The notes under the pieces are model-generated. The model searched no databases. It was not told the origin of the DNA and saw only the letters and a list, made by a program, of their open reading frames with translations. Positions 33,481-43,929 of a stretch of DNA of 64,000 nucleotides are shown here, piece by piece. The stretch's first letter is position 1; the number at the start of each line of letters is the position of its first letter. The position numbers and the translations under genes were made by a program. This DNA comes from Anaspis maculata (taxonomy: Eukaryota > Arthropoda > Insecta > Coleoptera > Scraptiidae), in contig OX421964.1 in assembly GCA_949128115.1 (NCBI GenBank), forward strand, positions 30,310,177 to 30,374,176. Reading direction: 5' to 3'.

Positions 33481-33907
33481 AAACTTCGCTAATGCTGATA
33501 GCGATGTCCATTTAACCACAAATAATTGCATAGTTGGTCCCAGGGATTGTTTGTCGGTCGGCGATACTCGAGAAGCAGATTGCATGGAAAACTAATATGA
33601 AAAATAGCGAAAAATAGCAATCCCAGCTGTGGAAAGAGTATTTCAGGATTAGGTAGGATTAGGTAATCACGTTGAAACTACGAGCAGATTCTAACCGTGA
33701 TCAGTCACCGTAGTAGAGTGTAGCCTGAATTGCAACCCTTCCAGTTACCGGCGGGGGACGCGGGATCAACCAAATAACTGCTAAAACATTCTCGCTGGGT
33801 AGTGGAGTGGTTACGCTACTAAATATTGAGGTATCATGACCGAAGCATATCACGTTAGGAATTCAGAAAACCATCTGTTTTGAACATTTTCTAGTCTATC
33901 CCAGTGC

Positions 33908-34180
33908 CAGTGGCGTAACTTCAAAATTGGGCAGGAGAGGGCCAGAAAGAACTGACAGGGGCCCTGGCGGTGGCGAAAAGGTATATTTACGCGTGTCCCG
34001 CGGGGGCGCGGGGGCCTGGGAGGCGGCGGCCCCCTGGTAAAGCGCCGCAGAAATCTTTCTTTTTTTGTAACATGGGAGGGGGATTGGCCACTTACATCGC
34101 CCCTCTTTGTACGACAAACCCTGGATTTTTTTTGACTGTACTGTGATAGATTCCCCTTCCCAAACCAATTGGACGTGAAC
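33908..34180. repeat. hAT-type terminus (CAGTGGCGTAACT) with GC-rich body
   Basis: CAGTGGCGTAACTTC at 33,908 is a common hAT-type transposon end, and the next 150 bp are unusually GC-rich (GGGGCGCGGGGGCCTGGGAG near 34,005). No matching right end was found. The boundary at 34,180 is a guess from base composition. Confidence 0.35.
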
Positions 34181-34454
34181 AATCATGGACCCTTACGTTG
34201 TGTATTTTGTGCCGTAGGCTTGTAACTCTCTCAACCTGAATCATTTGAATAAACTCCCAACCCCCTTTTGGTTCCCAAATCATTCTAGTTCCCCAGGTTC
34301 TTTCCAAAGAGGACAATTGAATAAAGATTGCGAATGAACAAAATCTTGAAAACCACAAATCCTTCATTTACCGATTAATCAATGATCGCTGATTCAACTT
34401 AGTGGACCTTGATTATTTCATTTGCGTTGATCATTCATTACATACTCTCATACT

Positions 34455-34680
34455 TATATTATTAATGATAATAAAAACGTTTATTGTGTCAAAGCAAAAA
34501 CACAAATGGTAAGATTCCAGCCAAAGGCTGATCTGCCATCTGACCAGGGAACAAAAACATAAAATACAACATAAAAGTAACACGTTACAAAAACAGCTGT
34601 GATAACACAGGAAAACATATCAACATATTGTGCTGACTCCAGCTAACAATAAGGAATACCTAAGTTAATTCATATTACAT
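34455..34680 (-). repeat. Possible LINE 3' end
   Basis: On the minus strand this ends with GACACAATAAACGTTTTTAT, giving a polyadenylation-like AATAAA followed by an AT-rich simple tail, as at the 3' end of many LINE copies. No reverse transcriptase is attached. Weak call. Confidence 0.25.
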
Positions 34681-35054
34681 TCTGTTTCTGGAATTGAAAT
34701 ACATACATATATGTTGTTTCAGATTGATTGCTATCTCAGTAGGTAATGGAAAGTATATGGTGAAAGTTGCTTTAGCTTTGTCTAGTTCTAAAACGTTTCT
34801 TGTTTTAGCCCCAAGTCAGTGTGACATGTCAATCAAAATCAACTGGGGAGTTTTTTACTGTCGTCCAAACTGTTATGTTTCTGTCCACCTGGGATAGCTT
34901 TTGGAAAGAAAATCGTGATAAGCACCTATCAAGGCAAGTTTTAAGAATCTGTACGTGTTACTTATACAGTTACTGTTGTTCCTGTTACGTTATACCTACT
35001 GTTACTGTTGTGTTGTTCCTTCATTGGTTTTGATTACCTGATAATTTTCACGCC

Positions 35055-35310
35055 ATGTGTGGGGATCCAGCTCGTTTATCTGCAAGAGAACATGAAATAC
35101 TTTGCCGCTGTTACGAAGAATACTTCAGAGATTCCAACAATGCAGCTGCCAGAATTCAGCGCGTTTCTTTGATCATTAGTAACGTACTGCACGGTCAAAC
35201 GCATGCTGGTAAAAAGAATCCAAGGTGTGTCAGTACAACCAAGAAGTGGCCGTGGCTCCCTGAGCACAGACGAGAAAAAAAGCTGCCAGGCGCCCGTTCA
35301 CAATCAAAAG
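35055..35310 (+). other. Unrecognised 86-codon open frame
   Basis: Opens with ATG (MCGDPARLSAREHEILCRCY..) and has a Glu/Arg/Cys-rich, protein-like first 50 residues, then degrades to a basic tail. I do not recognise the family. It lies directly left of the Harbinger-like MITE. It may be a fragment of an unknown element or chance. Confidence 0.2.
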
Positions 35311-35415
35311 AGTAGGTATAGTACAGTCTGTTGTGCCATCCTACCATCAGATTTCGTGCTTCTGTCACCATGTGCAGGGTCCATGTCATTAACCTCTGGA
35401 CTACAGTAACACTAA

Positions 35416-36112
35416 AGGCCGGTTTATAGTCGACGGATGCATAAACGGAGACGTAGACGGTGATTTAAACGGAAGACTCTATGCAAGATGCTTGTTAATA
35501 ATAGTCGACGTAAGCGCAAGGCGGCACATGCATGTTGATGACAAGATTTGACAGATTCTTTTACGCAGTGACTGCTGCAGTCAGTACTGCTGTCACCTGC
35601 GAAAATTTCTCGCTTGAAATGAAAGTTCAGCAGCAGAGCATCTACAGCAATCGGTTCCGTTTAGCTGCGTAGTCAACAAACAGGCGACAGTAAAAGAGAG
35701 GGAATTGCTGAGCAGCCGATTGCGCAGTCGGTGTAAAAGAACGTCGTAAAAGTAGAAACGTTCCCGGTTAAACAGCCGATTGAACCAGTGAGTTTACTCT
35801 ATGGGAAGACCTCCAGACGAGCTGCGAGTAGAGGGAACCGTCTATATGAGAAGGTCTATATAGGGACTTTCAGAATTCCCCATGAGAGGTTTGTTGCGTC
35901 TTCACTGCTTCACTCTGATTGGTTCAATTGTCACGTTTATGCTTCCGTCTACATCAAAAGTTGAATGTTGGTCAACTTCTTCCGTCGTCCGTCACCGCTT
36001 CCGTTCATTGCGTCAGACTATAAACGATCACACCAGTTTAGGCCAGTTCATCTTTTGCGGAACACTTCCGCTTACGTCTCCGTTTATGCATCCGTCGACT
36101 ATAAACTGGCCT
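35416..36112. mobile_element. 697-bp PIF/Harbinger-like MITE (TAA target duplication)
   Basis: Left end AGGCCGGTTTATAGTCGACG mirrors right end CGTCGACTATAAACTGGCCT. TIRs are about 40 bp, continuing GATGCATAAACGGAGACGTA on the left. TAA flanks both sides (35,413-35,415 and 36,113-36,115), the 3-bp TWA-type duplication of PIF/Harbinger elements. Subterminal TTTATAGTC / GACTATAAA motifs recur near 36,018-36,030. No transposase. Confidence 0.85.
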
Positions 36113-36119
36113 TAAAAGG

Positions 36120-37056
36120 CTCAGTTGAAATAGAACAGTGTAACTCGGCTTTAGAAGCAGATCTTTCTTGATATCTGATCCCTCTCAAGGCCATGGAGTT
36201 TGCTTCACTGCTTCACTATCAACCTGTGTGATATGTGCACAATGTTGATTGAGACTGTGGCAAGAAGGAAATCTGCTGACTCACCAGGCACCAATTTTAT
36301 TTAGTCCTGAGATCGGAAACAGACGGATTGACATCCAAACTGCATGTATCTTTCTTCAAGTGCACCTTGAATAAGGTGCCGCACGTGATACTCGATAAAA
36401 AACTAAAGAAATACTTTCTGACTGAAGAGTGAGAGATCTGACTTATAACCTGAAAATAAATAATGAAGTTTCCATGAGATTGACACTTTCGATTTGACGG
36501 TTTTTGTAACTAAATCTAAAGCTGCATTTAGATTTTCATGACCTACTGGGATAGCAATATTTCAGAAACAACATATACTTGCGAAAACCCGCACCTAATT
36601 GATTCCATTCTCCCAATCAAATTTCCGTTTCCGTATTCTCCTGATTTGAAAAAATGTTGATGTTGATGAGCTAAATTCCATAACGCCCTTGAGTTTGATT
36701 CCTTGCATGAATCAATCATGCCTCGTTGATTTCAATTTAACCCTTCCTTTTTTTCTAGCCCATTTTCATTCGTATGAAGAGAAATCTCGATTATTTGGTT
36801 GTGCTCAGAGAGAGATTATAGTCATGAATCCTTTGTTGAGTATGGTCTTCATATTTCAGCAATTATAGCCATTATTTTAATTACCGATAAAATAATTTAC
36901 GTAAAAGTTGGGTGTTTTAGTTTGATCAATTTACGTCCAGCTGGTACAGTGTTGCAACCTACAGACTTGTCACTCAGCTCTATCTCATGTGGTGTGACAT
37001 AAATTCAATTGGGTGTGAGCCTTAAAATAATTAACCTGGGAAATTATACTACTTTT
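36120..37056. other. No gene recognised
   Basis: AT-rich, no clear repeat or coding similarity. Confidence 0.35.
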
Positions 37057-38488
37057 TAGTCCAGGAATTTTAGCTGTTTAAATCGCAAATAGCGAACAAA
37101 AATGATAACCAGCCGAATTTTTGTATATGAGCTCAGTTAAGCATGTAGTTCAACATAGTAAAAGTCCTCAAGAATCCGGTGTGAGTTTCGGCCGTTGTGG
37201 CCTCGAGAAGAACTTGAGGGTCAGTTTTTCGCGTATATCTCATGAACAGTAGCACTTAAGAAAAAAGTTTAGGGAAAGAAATTGTTGGAAATTTTATTGT
37301 CTACAAGAAAGGTCCTCACACATTTCATCGGCAGTCATCTCCTTCTTTGTCAGAACACAAGAAAATATAAATAGTCCAGATGCTCGATGCTGAAGACTGG
37401 TATGGACCTTGAGTTTTATGATGGCGGAGTGCCACTTTGTAGAGGTGTTGTTTGATCCACTCTCTTTTGGTTGGAACTTGAAGCCATCAAGACGAACTAT
37501 GCCGGCGGTATATACAGGGTAAAATAAAAATAAAAAGTTGAACATTTGTACCCCGAGAACCAAAATAGGTGAAGACATGTAAATCGCCATAAATAATTCT
37601 GATTTCATGGTCATGAAGTCGTCGTAAATTTGAATTGAATATCTTGAGCCGTTCTTGAAATATCTTCAAAAGACTGAAATTGTTACCAAAAAAAATATTT
37701 TCGTCTACTTATCAGAAAAAAAGTTGACTGTGTTTTTTCTAAAACTAGTTGGCCCAGAGAGGGCTTTTCACTGTAATTCCATTTTAAATGTAATTTATCA
37801 TTGTTTCGATTCAAAACACCAAGTTTCGATTCAAGATCTGAAGAATTAGTTACTGATATACGGAAAACTAATTTTTTTTTCGTAACGACTTCAGTCTTCT
37901 GAAGATATTTCAGAAACGGCTCAACACATTTGATTCAAGTTTACGACGACTTCATAGTCATGGAATCAGAACTATTTTTGGCGATTTACATGTCTTCACC
38001 TATTTTGGTTCTTGAGGTACATTTGTTCAACTTTTTATTTTTATGTCACTCTGTATATGCCGCCGGCATAGTTGGTATTAATGGCATTATGTTTCAATCA
38101 AAAGAGAATGGATCGAACAACACCTCTACCAAGTGGCACCCTGCCATCGTAAAACTCAAGGTCCGTACAGTCTTCGGCATCGAGCATCTGGACTATTTAG
38201 CTTTTCTTGTGTTTTGCCAAAGAAGGAGTGGACTGATGATGGAATATGTAAGGACCTTTCTTGTAGACAACACAATTTCCAACAAAGTGCTGTCCCTCCA
38301 AGTGCCATCGTTTACAAGATAAACACGAAAAACTGGTCCTCAAGTTCTTCTCGAGGCCACAACGGCCGAAGCTCACACCGGATTCTTGAGGACTTTTACT
38401 ATGTTGAACTACATGCTTAACTGAGCTTATATACAAAATCCGGCTAGTTATAATATTTGTTCGCTATTTTTTCTATAATTCCTGGACT
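37057..38488. mobile_element. 1,432-bp foldback element, solo copy
   Basis: Begins TAGTCCAGGAATTTTAGC and ends ATAATTCCTGGACTA. The two arms mirror each other around about 37,770 and include GGCCGTTGTGGCCTCGAG (37,189; mirrored at 38,355), CAGATGCTCGATG (37,378; mirrored near 38,180) and TATACAGGGT (37,511; mirrored as ACTCTGTATA at 38,048). It is the same family as 19,487-21,144. Short frames in the arms reflect the mirrored sequence and are not genes. Target duplication ambiguous within a T run. Confidence 0.8.
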
Positions 38489-38489
38489 A

Positions 38490-40445
38490 TTTCGCTGCCT
38501 TCTGGATATTTTCTGAGCAACAGATTATTGTAAGGAACTCACCTGAATGCAAAGAATGCCTCTTGACGCTGAGAAAGGGTTGAGGTGTGTGATATTGTAA
38601 TTAGCCCAGATAAATTGCGTATATGTCGCTAGCGCTTTGTTCTTAGCAGATGAGACCTACAATCACACCTGTCGAAAGCTATCTTCGGTTGATGTGTCAC
38701 CGTGGTGACTAACCTAGTGCTTTTGAGGTAACTTGCATACTGGAAAACAATGTAGTTGGAAGCTCTCAGCTATTTGCTCCCTATTGACTTGGTTCGACAT
38801 TAGCTGTGGCTGTTCAAAATATACCAAACCAACCCAATAAATGAGATTTATAAACAAAATAATCACTTTCACATCTTCGAACAATTATCATCAGATGACA
38901 TGGAAGGTAGACTTGCCTGGGTGCTTTCTTGTTTTGTCACTGATGCACTACAATTGTTAATAACGGACTTGGCACTCTTGTTAATCAATCTTTGACAACA
39001 AATAATTTTCCCCAGCCAAACCAATCCGTTTGTGTCGAACGCACCGACGCCAGTCCCGCTTTCTCACCCCCGCCGCTCTTTCCGGACCAATTCTTTTTCC
39101 ACCCTCTCCCAATAATTCTGAAAATCTCTGGCAAAGAATGTGGAAAGAGGCCAAAGCCTCTTTGGAATGCGGCACAACTACACCCTCATCCCTTGTGCAA
39201 TTTCGTTACTCCCCAATATCGCTCCCTAACGCCATTCTAACATTCTCCCACCCACGCTAATTTATTCCAATTGTTAATTTTCTTTTACGATTTTAAGCTG
39301 GCCATTACAGTACCTAGTTGAGCATGAAACAAAATTTTTGAAACAAAAAAGCAATATCGTAAAACTTGAGGGATTCTCTTGATGGAGGCATCTTGTAGAA
39401 ATGGAGTTGTATCAAAAATCTTCTCAAATCTCAAGAAGATTCGACAATCACATATATTTCTCTACTATATTTATGAAATATTTAAAAAAAAATCAAAATT
39501 ATAAAAAAGTCAAACTTTATATTAGGATTACTTTTTCGATACCTCATCCTTTGAAATCATCAATTATAAAAAACAAAACATTTATTCAGATTCTTGAAAG
39601 AAGTGGCATTTCAATGTAAGAACTAAAGAGCACCTGCTACTACCAATACTTCAAATTTTGACTATAATTCAACATTCACTTATCATTTATCAATCTCAAC
39701 ACATCACATAGATCAAACGCTTTTGAAAAAATATATTACATACAATAGACGATGAAATTTTATGTGATGAACTATATTGAGGAGTTAGAAATAAGGAGGT
39801 TGTATTCAAAATTCCTTGATCTTTGTTCAAACAACGAAATCCATTTTAATTCATCAATTTTACTCCTTTTTCTTTATCCTCCTGAAAAAATTCAAAATTC
39901 TTCACAAACCTAAACCAAAATAATCCATACCTTGTCTCTAACCAACTTCATTTTGATTATCATTATTATTTAACTGTTTTCTTTGACTTAGATAAACGCC
40001 AATTTTCACACATTTATTGCTTTGAAGATGGCTCTATACCCCAATTCATGAGGCGGAAACGCGTCGCAAAATTTATATATACAATTAACATGGAGAGACA
40101 GATTTTTTATACAACTTAATTTTTTTTTTTTTAACAATGATTTCAGCTTCACTCGCATTTTGCATTTCCACCAAATAAAATCAGCAAAGGTCAATGATAT
40201 CAAGATTTTCAATAAAGAATATATGGAAAGACTGCAGAGTCTCGCCAAGTCGGAGCCTAAGTAAAGTGAGGCGGATTTATTTAGGACGTTTGAGGGATCA
40301 AAAAATCCAAACGAAAGTTTGGCTCATGATAAATAAGTATCACAGAAAACAAGAATGTCGCAAATCTGCGAACCCGTAGCTCAAACTACAAACTGATAAA
40401 ACTGTATCAGGTAACACAGGAAACAGAGTCTAAAAAACATACAGA
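38490..40445. other. AT-rich stretch without recognisable gene
   Basis: From about 39,280 to 40,140 the sequence is very AT-rich with A and T runs (T run at 40,120-40,133). No transposon termini or domains recognised. Confidence 0.35.
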
Positions 40446-40449
40446 CTCA

Positions 40450-40617
40450 TTGGGGCCGCGTTTAGAGGGCCCAAAATGAATTTTACGGACCTACCTTCCC
40501 GATTGAATTTTTTTTAAACACAGACTACTTGGGGGCCCATAAAATCTTAAGAGAGATCGCCCCCCTCCTCCGCAATTTCGGGGGCTGCGGGCCTGTGGGT
40601 AGCTAGTTACGCCCCTG
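40450..40617. repeat. hAT-type terminus (ends AGTTACGCCCCTG)
   Basis: GTAGCTAGTTACGCCCCTG ends at 40,617; in reverse it begins CAGGGGCGTAACTAGCTAC, a typical hAT-type end related to that at 33,908. The interior is rich in GGGGGCCC and CCCCCCTCC blocks. The left end is not resolved. Confidence 0.4.
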
Positions 40618-40745
40618 GTCCATCCGCGAAAGCTCCAGAAAAGCCTAGTTATACCTTGGGAATAGTCCGACAAGTTCTCGTTGTACGGTTCCTGCGCCAG
40701 TTGCACAAATGTGTGTCTTATTGGCGCGTCAAAGACAATTTTGAA
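40618..40745 (-). repeat. Fragment similar to 11,855-11,985
   Basis: Read on the minus strand, AAGACACACAxxTxTxCAA.TGGCG.AGGAACCGT.CAACGAGAACTTG follows the same order as the plus strand at 11,889-11,930. Both are short, diverged, and attached to different neighbours, so this is a dispersed repeat of unknown type. The hAT-type end at 40,617 abuts it. Confidence 0.5.
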
Positions 40746-40868
40746 CATTCAATATTTTCGGACAACTGAACTGCTAAGAAAACCTGTCGACTTATGCAAC
40801 TGATGATTACCTGTTTAGTGGTAAGAGCCGTGAGCATAAAAGTTACTGTGACTAATAAAAAGACTTAC

Positions 40869-40921
40869 CCTGTGCAATCACAGTTTGCGATAATCCCGTA
40901 CAGCGGACCGCTTAGTTCAAC
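40869..40921 (-). CDS. Candidate 53-nt internal exon with consensus splice sites
   Basis: On the minus strand a polypyrimidine-containing acceptor (TGTTTTGTTGCAG, ending at 40,922) is followed by 53 nt, then a perfect GTAAGT donor (40,868-40,863). Of the three frames only one is open; it reads VELSGPLYGIIANCDCTG. Two frames contain stops. I do not recognise the protein, and no adjacent exon was found. Strong sites on both sides at a plausible exon length make it worth reporting, but a chance match cannot be excluded. Confidence 0.35.
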
Positions 40922-40929
40922 CTGCAACA

Positions 40930-41740
40930 AAACACATAATACTCAATAAATTTGTTCGCATAATCGAATAATTTAATCATAACAACAAACTATCAAAGTC
41001 CAAGCTTTGAAATTGTTTATCAGAGGGATAATTCGCCATCATGAAGCTTTAAACTGAATACCTGAATATTTTATGTGGCTGCATAATTTAATGAAAATTG
41101 CTTTAACCGCCACCACGTTAGAATTTAATTTCATTGATGATAGAGGTGCATTTTAATGAGATTTATGTGTACATACCCGCTCGGATGATATAACAACCAA
41201 CAACATAGAGTGTGGTGGCGGATAATTATCACAATTTAAATGAACCACAATTGTCTATGTGCCAAATGCAACACAACACCAATATTTTACGATCCTATTT
41301 TGTATAATACTAACTGCGCCATGCTCAAAATTGGGTCGGTGGTGAGTTCCTTTCAACTACTATTATGCTCTCGTACAGTTATGCAGTTAATTGAAATTTT
41401 CTCTTCATGCGCGCGGCAGTTTTCGCCAGGGCGAGCTTTCCATTTATTCTGGTTGAAAGCAGTGGTGTTTGCGTATAAAGTCAGTAATGGGGAGAATGAA
41501 AATTGTTTGAAAAAGCTCATTGGATTTCGAAGGGGATTGAAAAAAATCGTTGAGTGAGCTTGTCATTTTTTATTCCAAATGCATTCCAAGCTAAAAAATC
41601 ATATTGTAACAAATCGACTTTTTAGGCAAACCAGTATTTTCATTTCGGGATAACTAGGATGGGAAAGATGGCGTCGATGACCTAGAGACTATTATTTCAA
41701 TAATATTTGTTATGAATGCTGATGGGTCTGTTTTTCTTTG
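40930..41740. other. No gene recognised
   Basis: A 105-codon open frame at 41,240-41,557 (plus) resembles nothing known to me. Otherwise AT-rich single-copy-looking sequence. Confidence 0.35.
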
Positions 41741-41744
41741 ATCT

Positions 41745-43925
41745 GAGGCCACCCGCATTTAGCAGGCCGAAAATAATCCGGAGGAAAACAAATCGAAGCC
41801 GTGAAATCGAGGTATATGTGAATATTTAGAGTCAAGGCATCATTAAAAGATGTCGTAAGTTATTCAATTCATTCGTGTAAATCCCGCGAAGTTCTACAAC
41901 ATGATCCACTTGCTACACCTCGATATTCAACAGCCGTCCATGCGTCCGTACCCAACGTCCGTGAGAATGGTACAAACATTATGCGGTATGGATTCCAGGC
42001 ACCCGCGAATAGATGGTCCGCTCGCCGCACAATTCCATCGACGTGGCCGTCATCCTATCTCCCGGTGCTAGCACTCGGCGTGTTATGTCAAATTACCCAT
42101 TAGAATTTCTACGACTATACGCCGTTCGCGATCGTTTTGGATACGATAAAATATTTGAAATTGCTGAGAATGGAGGAGTATTGATGCAGATTGACCGTTG
42201 TACTTGGACCAATCTGCCTGGGCTGCTGTCCGCTCCCGACTTGTCACGTCCATTGCCGAGTGCTTTTGCGGGTCTGTAAGTGAAGAGTTTCAATCCACTT
42301 CGAGGAAGCTAAGCTGGAACCCGTTGATGTTGCGTCGCGACCCATCCAGAGGCCGTAGAGTCGAAGCCTTTCGATGATGAGTCCCAGCCCGCTTGGACGA
42401 TGCCGAGTCGAAGCCCTGGCTGATGCGCCTTAGCCCACCTGGAGAATGTTGAGTTGGAATTCTTTGGAGACGCATTTTGATTCCCTTGGGGGAAATTGAG
42501 TTGAGAGATCCATCTCCAAGTCGTAGAGTTGAGACCCGTTGATGATGTATTTCCAGCCCCCTCCAGGATGCTGAGTCGCGATCCTTCGACGAAGAGTTTT
42601 AACCCACCTTGAGGATGTAGAGTTAAGGCCCCTTAATGATTCAGGTCCGATGGAGACGAGTTTTCTCGTTTCGGTATCTTTTGTCGCAGAGTGATGACCT
42701 CGGCGAGCGGAAGGTTAGTCTTGATGGTGAGTTGGTATTGCGTTCCCAATCTGCCTGCACGTGCTAGTATCTGCGCTACTGTCTGCCATCAGGTACAGCC
42801 ACTATTAAGCCTCGTCCTTTGTTGGATACCTTTACAGAAAGGTATTTGAGCCCTTGGGCCCTCTGGACTTGGCGTTGTGACTGCGGTACTCAGAGCACCG
42901 GACCTAGTGAGTTGAATCTGGAAACTCGCGGGTAAGCTTCCTGTGTGTTTTTGAAGCTCCTAGTAATTCTGAAAATGTAAATTTTGCTACGTGTGAATCA
43001 AGAATTTTAAATAAAATAGAATCGCGTTTGTATCGAGGTTTGGACCCTGCCGTAGAGTCGTAATTGTTGATCGGATTGATGACCCCCCCCTCCTTCAAAC
43101 TAATAATTTTGTTTTAGTACCACGTGGCACTAAAATCAGTTCCTGATATTCCCATGTAGAGCTTGTCACTGGAATGAAGACGTTGAGACGAAGTCGAAGA
43201 CTTATTCAAAATTGATGAATTCATTCCGGTACCCAACGACGCCACCGTTTAGATAGAGACTTTGTAAAAATGAATGGTTGTTAGGGCTCGATCAGGTATA
43301 GTGTAGACGGCGATTATTTAGTGTAAGGGTAATTATTGTGTCGATGCCTCTCCGCATCGGCTTTTTGGCGAACACCCTGTATAGTCAATTCTCTGCGTTT
43401 TGTTCCTCCTGACTGCGGCCTTCTCTCACAAACTTGTAAACAACAACGAACTAGCGCGTATACAGGGCGTGCTCAAACGTTCTTTACATTGAATTTGAAC
43501 CTTGACTTGAGTAATTGTTTCGCGCACACCCTCAGTTTGAAAGTTTTTGGAATAGTGAGATTTGGTTCAATATTTTTCCTTATAAACACTCTCGATCACG
43601 GGAATCTTTCTTAACGTTGGGAGCAATTCATGGCGAAAACAGGTTCAAAGCCTCCACAAAGGCCAGTCATATTCAATCCCTTCCAAACGGGCAAAAGAGA
43701 ACCATAACCCCAAAAGAGCGCTAGCCTTTTTTATAAGAGGCTCCACAAAAAGGGGCCACCGCACACACCGGCCCACAAATCTTAGATTGCATTCGTGGTC
43801 GAAGTCACTCTCCCCTTCTTCAGTGTCTAGAAGCCGGGCCTAACCCTAACATAACCTCTAAAACAATTAGAGGAAACTTATCTTTTTGGGAATGGCTTAG
43901 ACATTTCAGATATTTTAGCCTGCGA
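41745..43925 (+). repeat. Family X copy B
   Basis: Colinear with copies A and C: GGCCACCCGC (41,750), AAAAGATGTCG (41,847), a tandem-repeat region, then TGGACCCTGCCGTAGAGTCG (43,041), the C-run ATGACCCCCCCCTCC (43,078), TTTTGTTTTAG (43,109), AGTCATATTCAATCCCTTCC (43,667), GCACACACCGGCCCAC (43,763) and CCTAACCCTAACATAACCT (43,839). It stops near GGAAACTTATCTTTTTGGG (43,870-43,890), about 400 bp short of the end seen in A and C. No interrupting transposon. Confidence 0.65.
42290..42650. repeat. Tandem repeat, about 58-bp degenerate unit, about 6 copies (copy B specific)
   Basis: The unit follows the pattern GAAGCCCTTTGATGATGxGTxxxAGCCC..TGGAGGATGxTGAGTCGxxxCCC (quoted with gaps). Recurrences of GTTGATGxTG, AGCCCxCxTGGAxxATG and AGAGTxGAxxCC are visible at about 42,320, 42,372, 42,420, 42,535 and 42,590. 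Different in sequence from the tandem repeats in copies A and C. Confidence 0.65.
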
Positions 43926-43929
43926 TGTG

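Noticed and set aside
43371..43470. CACCCTGTATAG and TATACAGGGCG about 90 bp apart, looking like a tiny MITE
   Set aside because: The left motif aligns with native family X sequence (copy C near 53,692), so it is not an insertion there.
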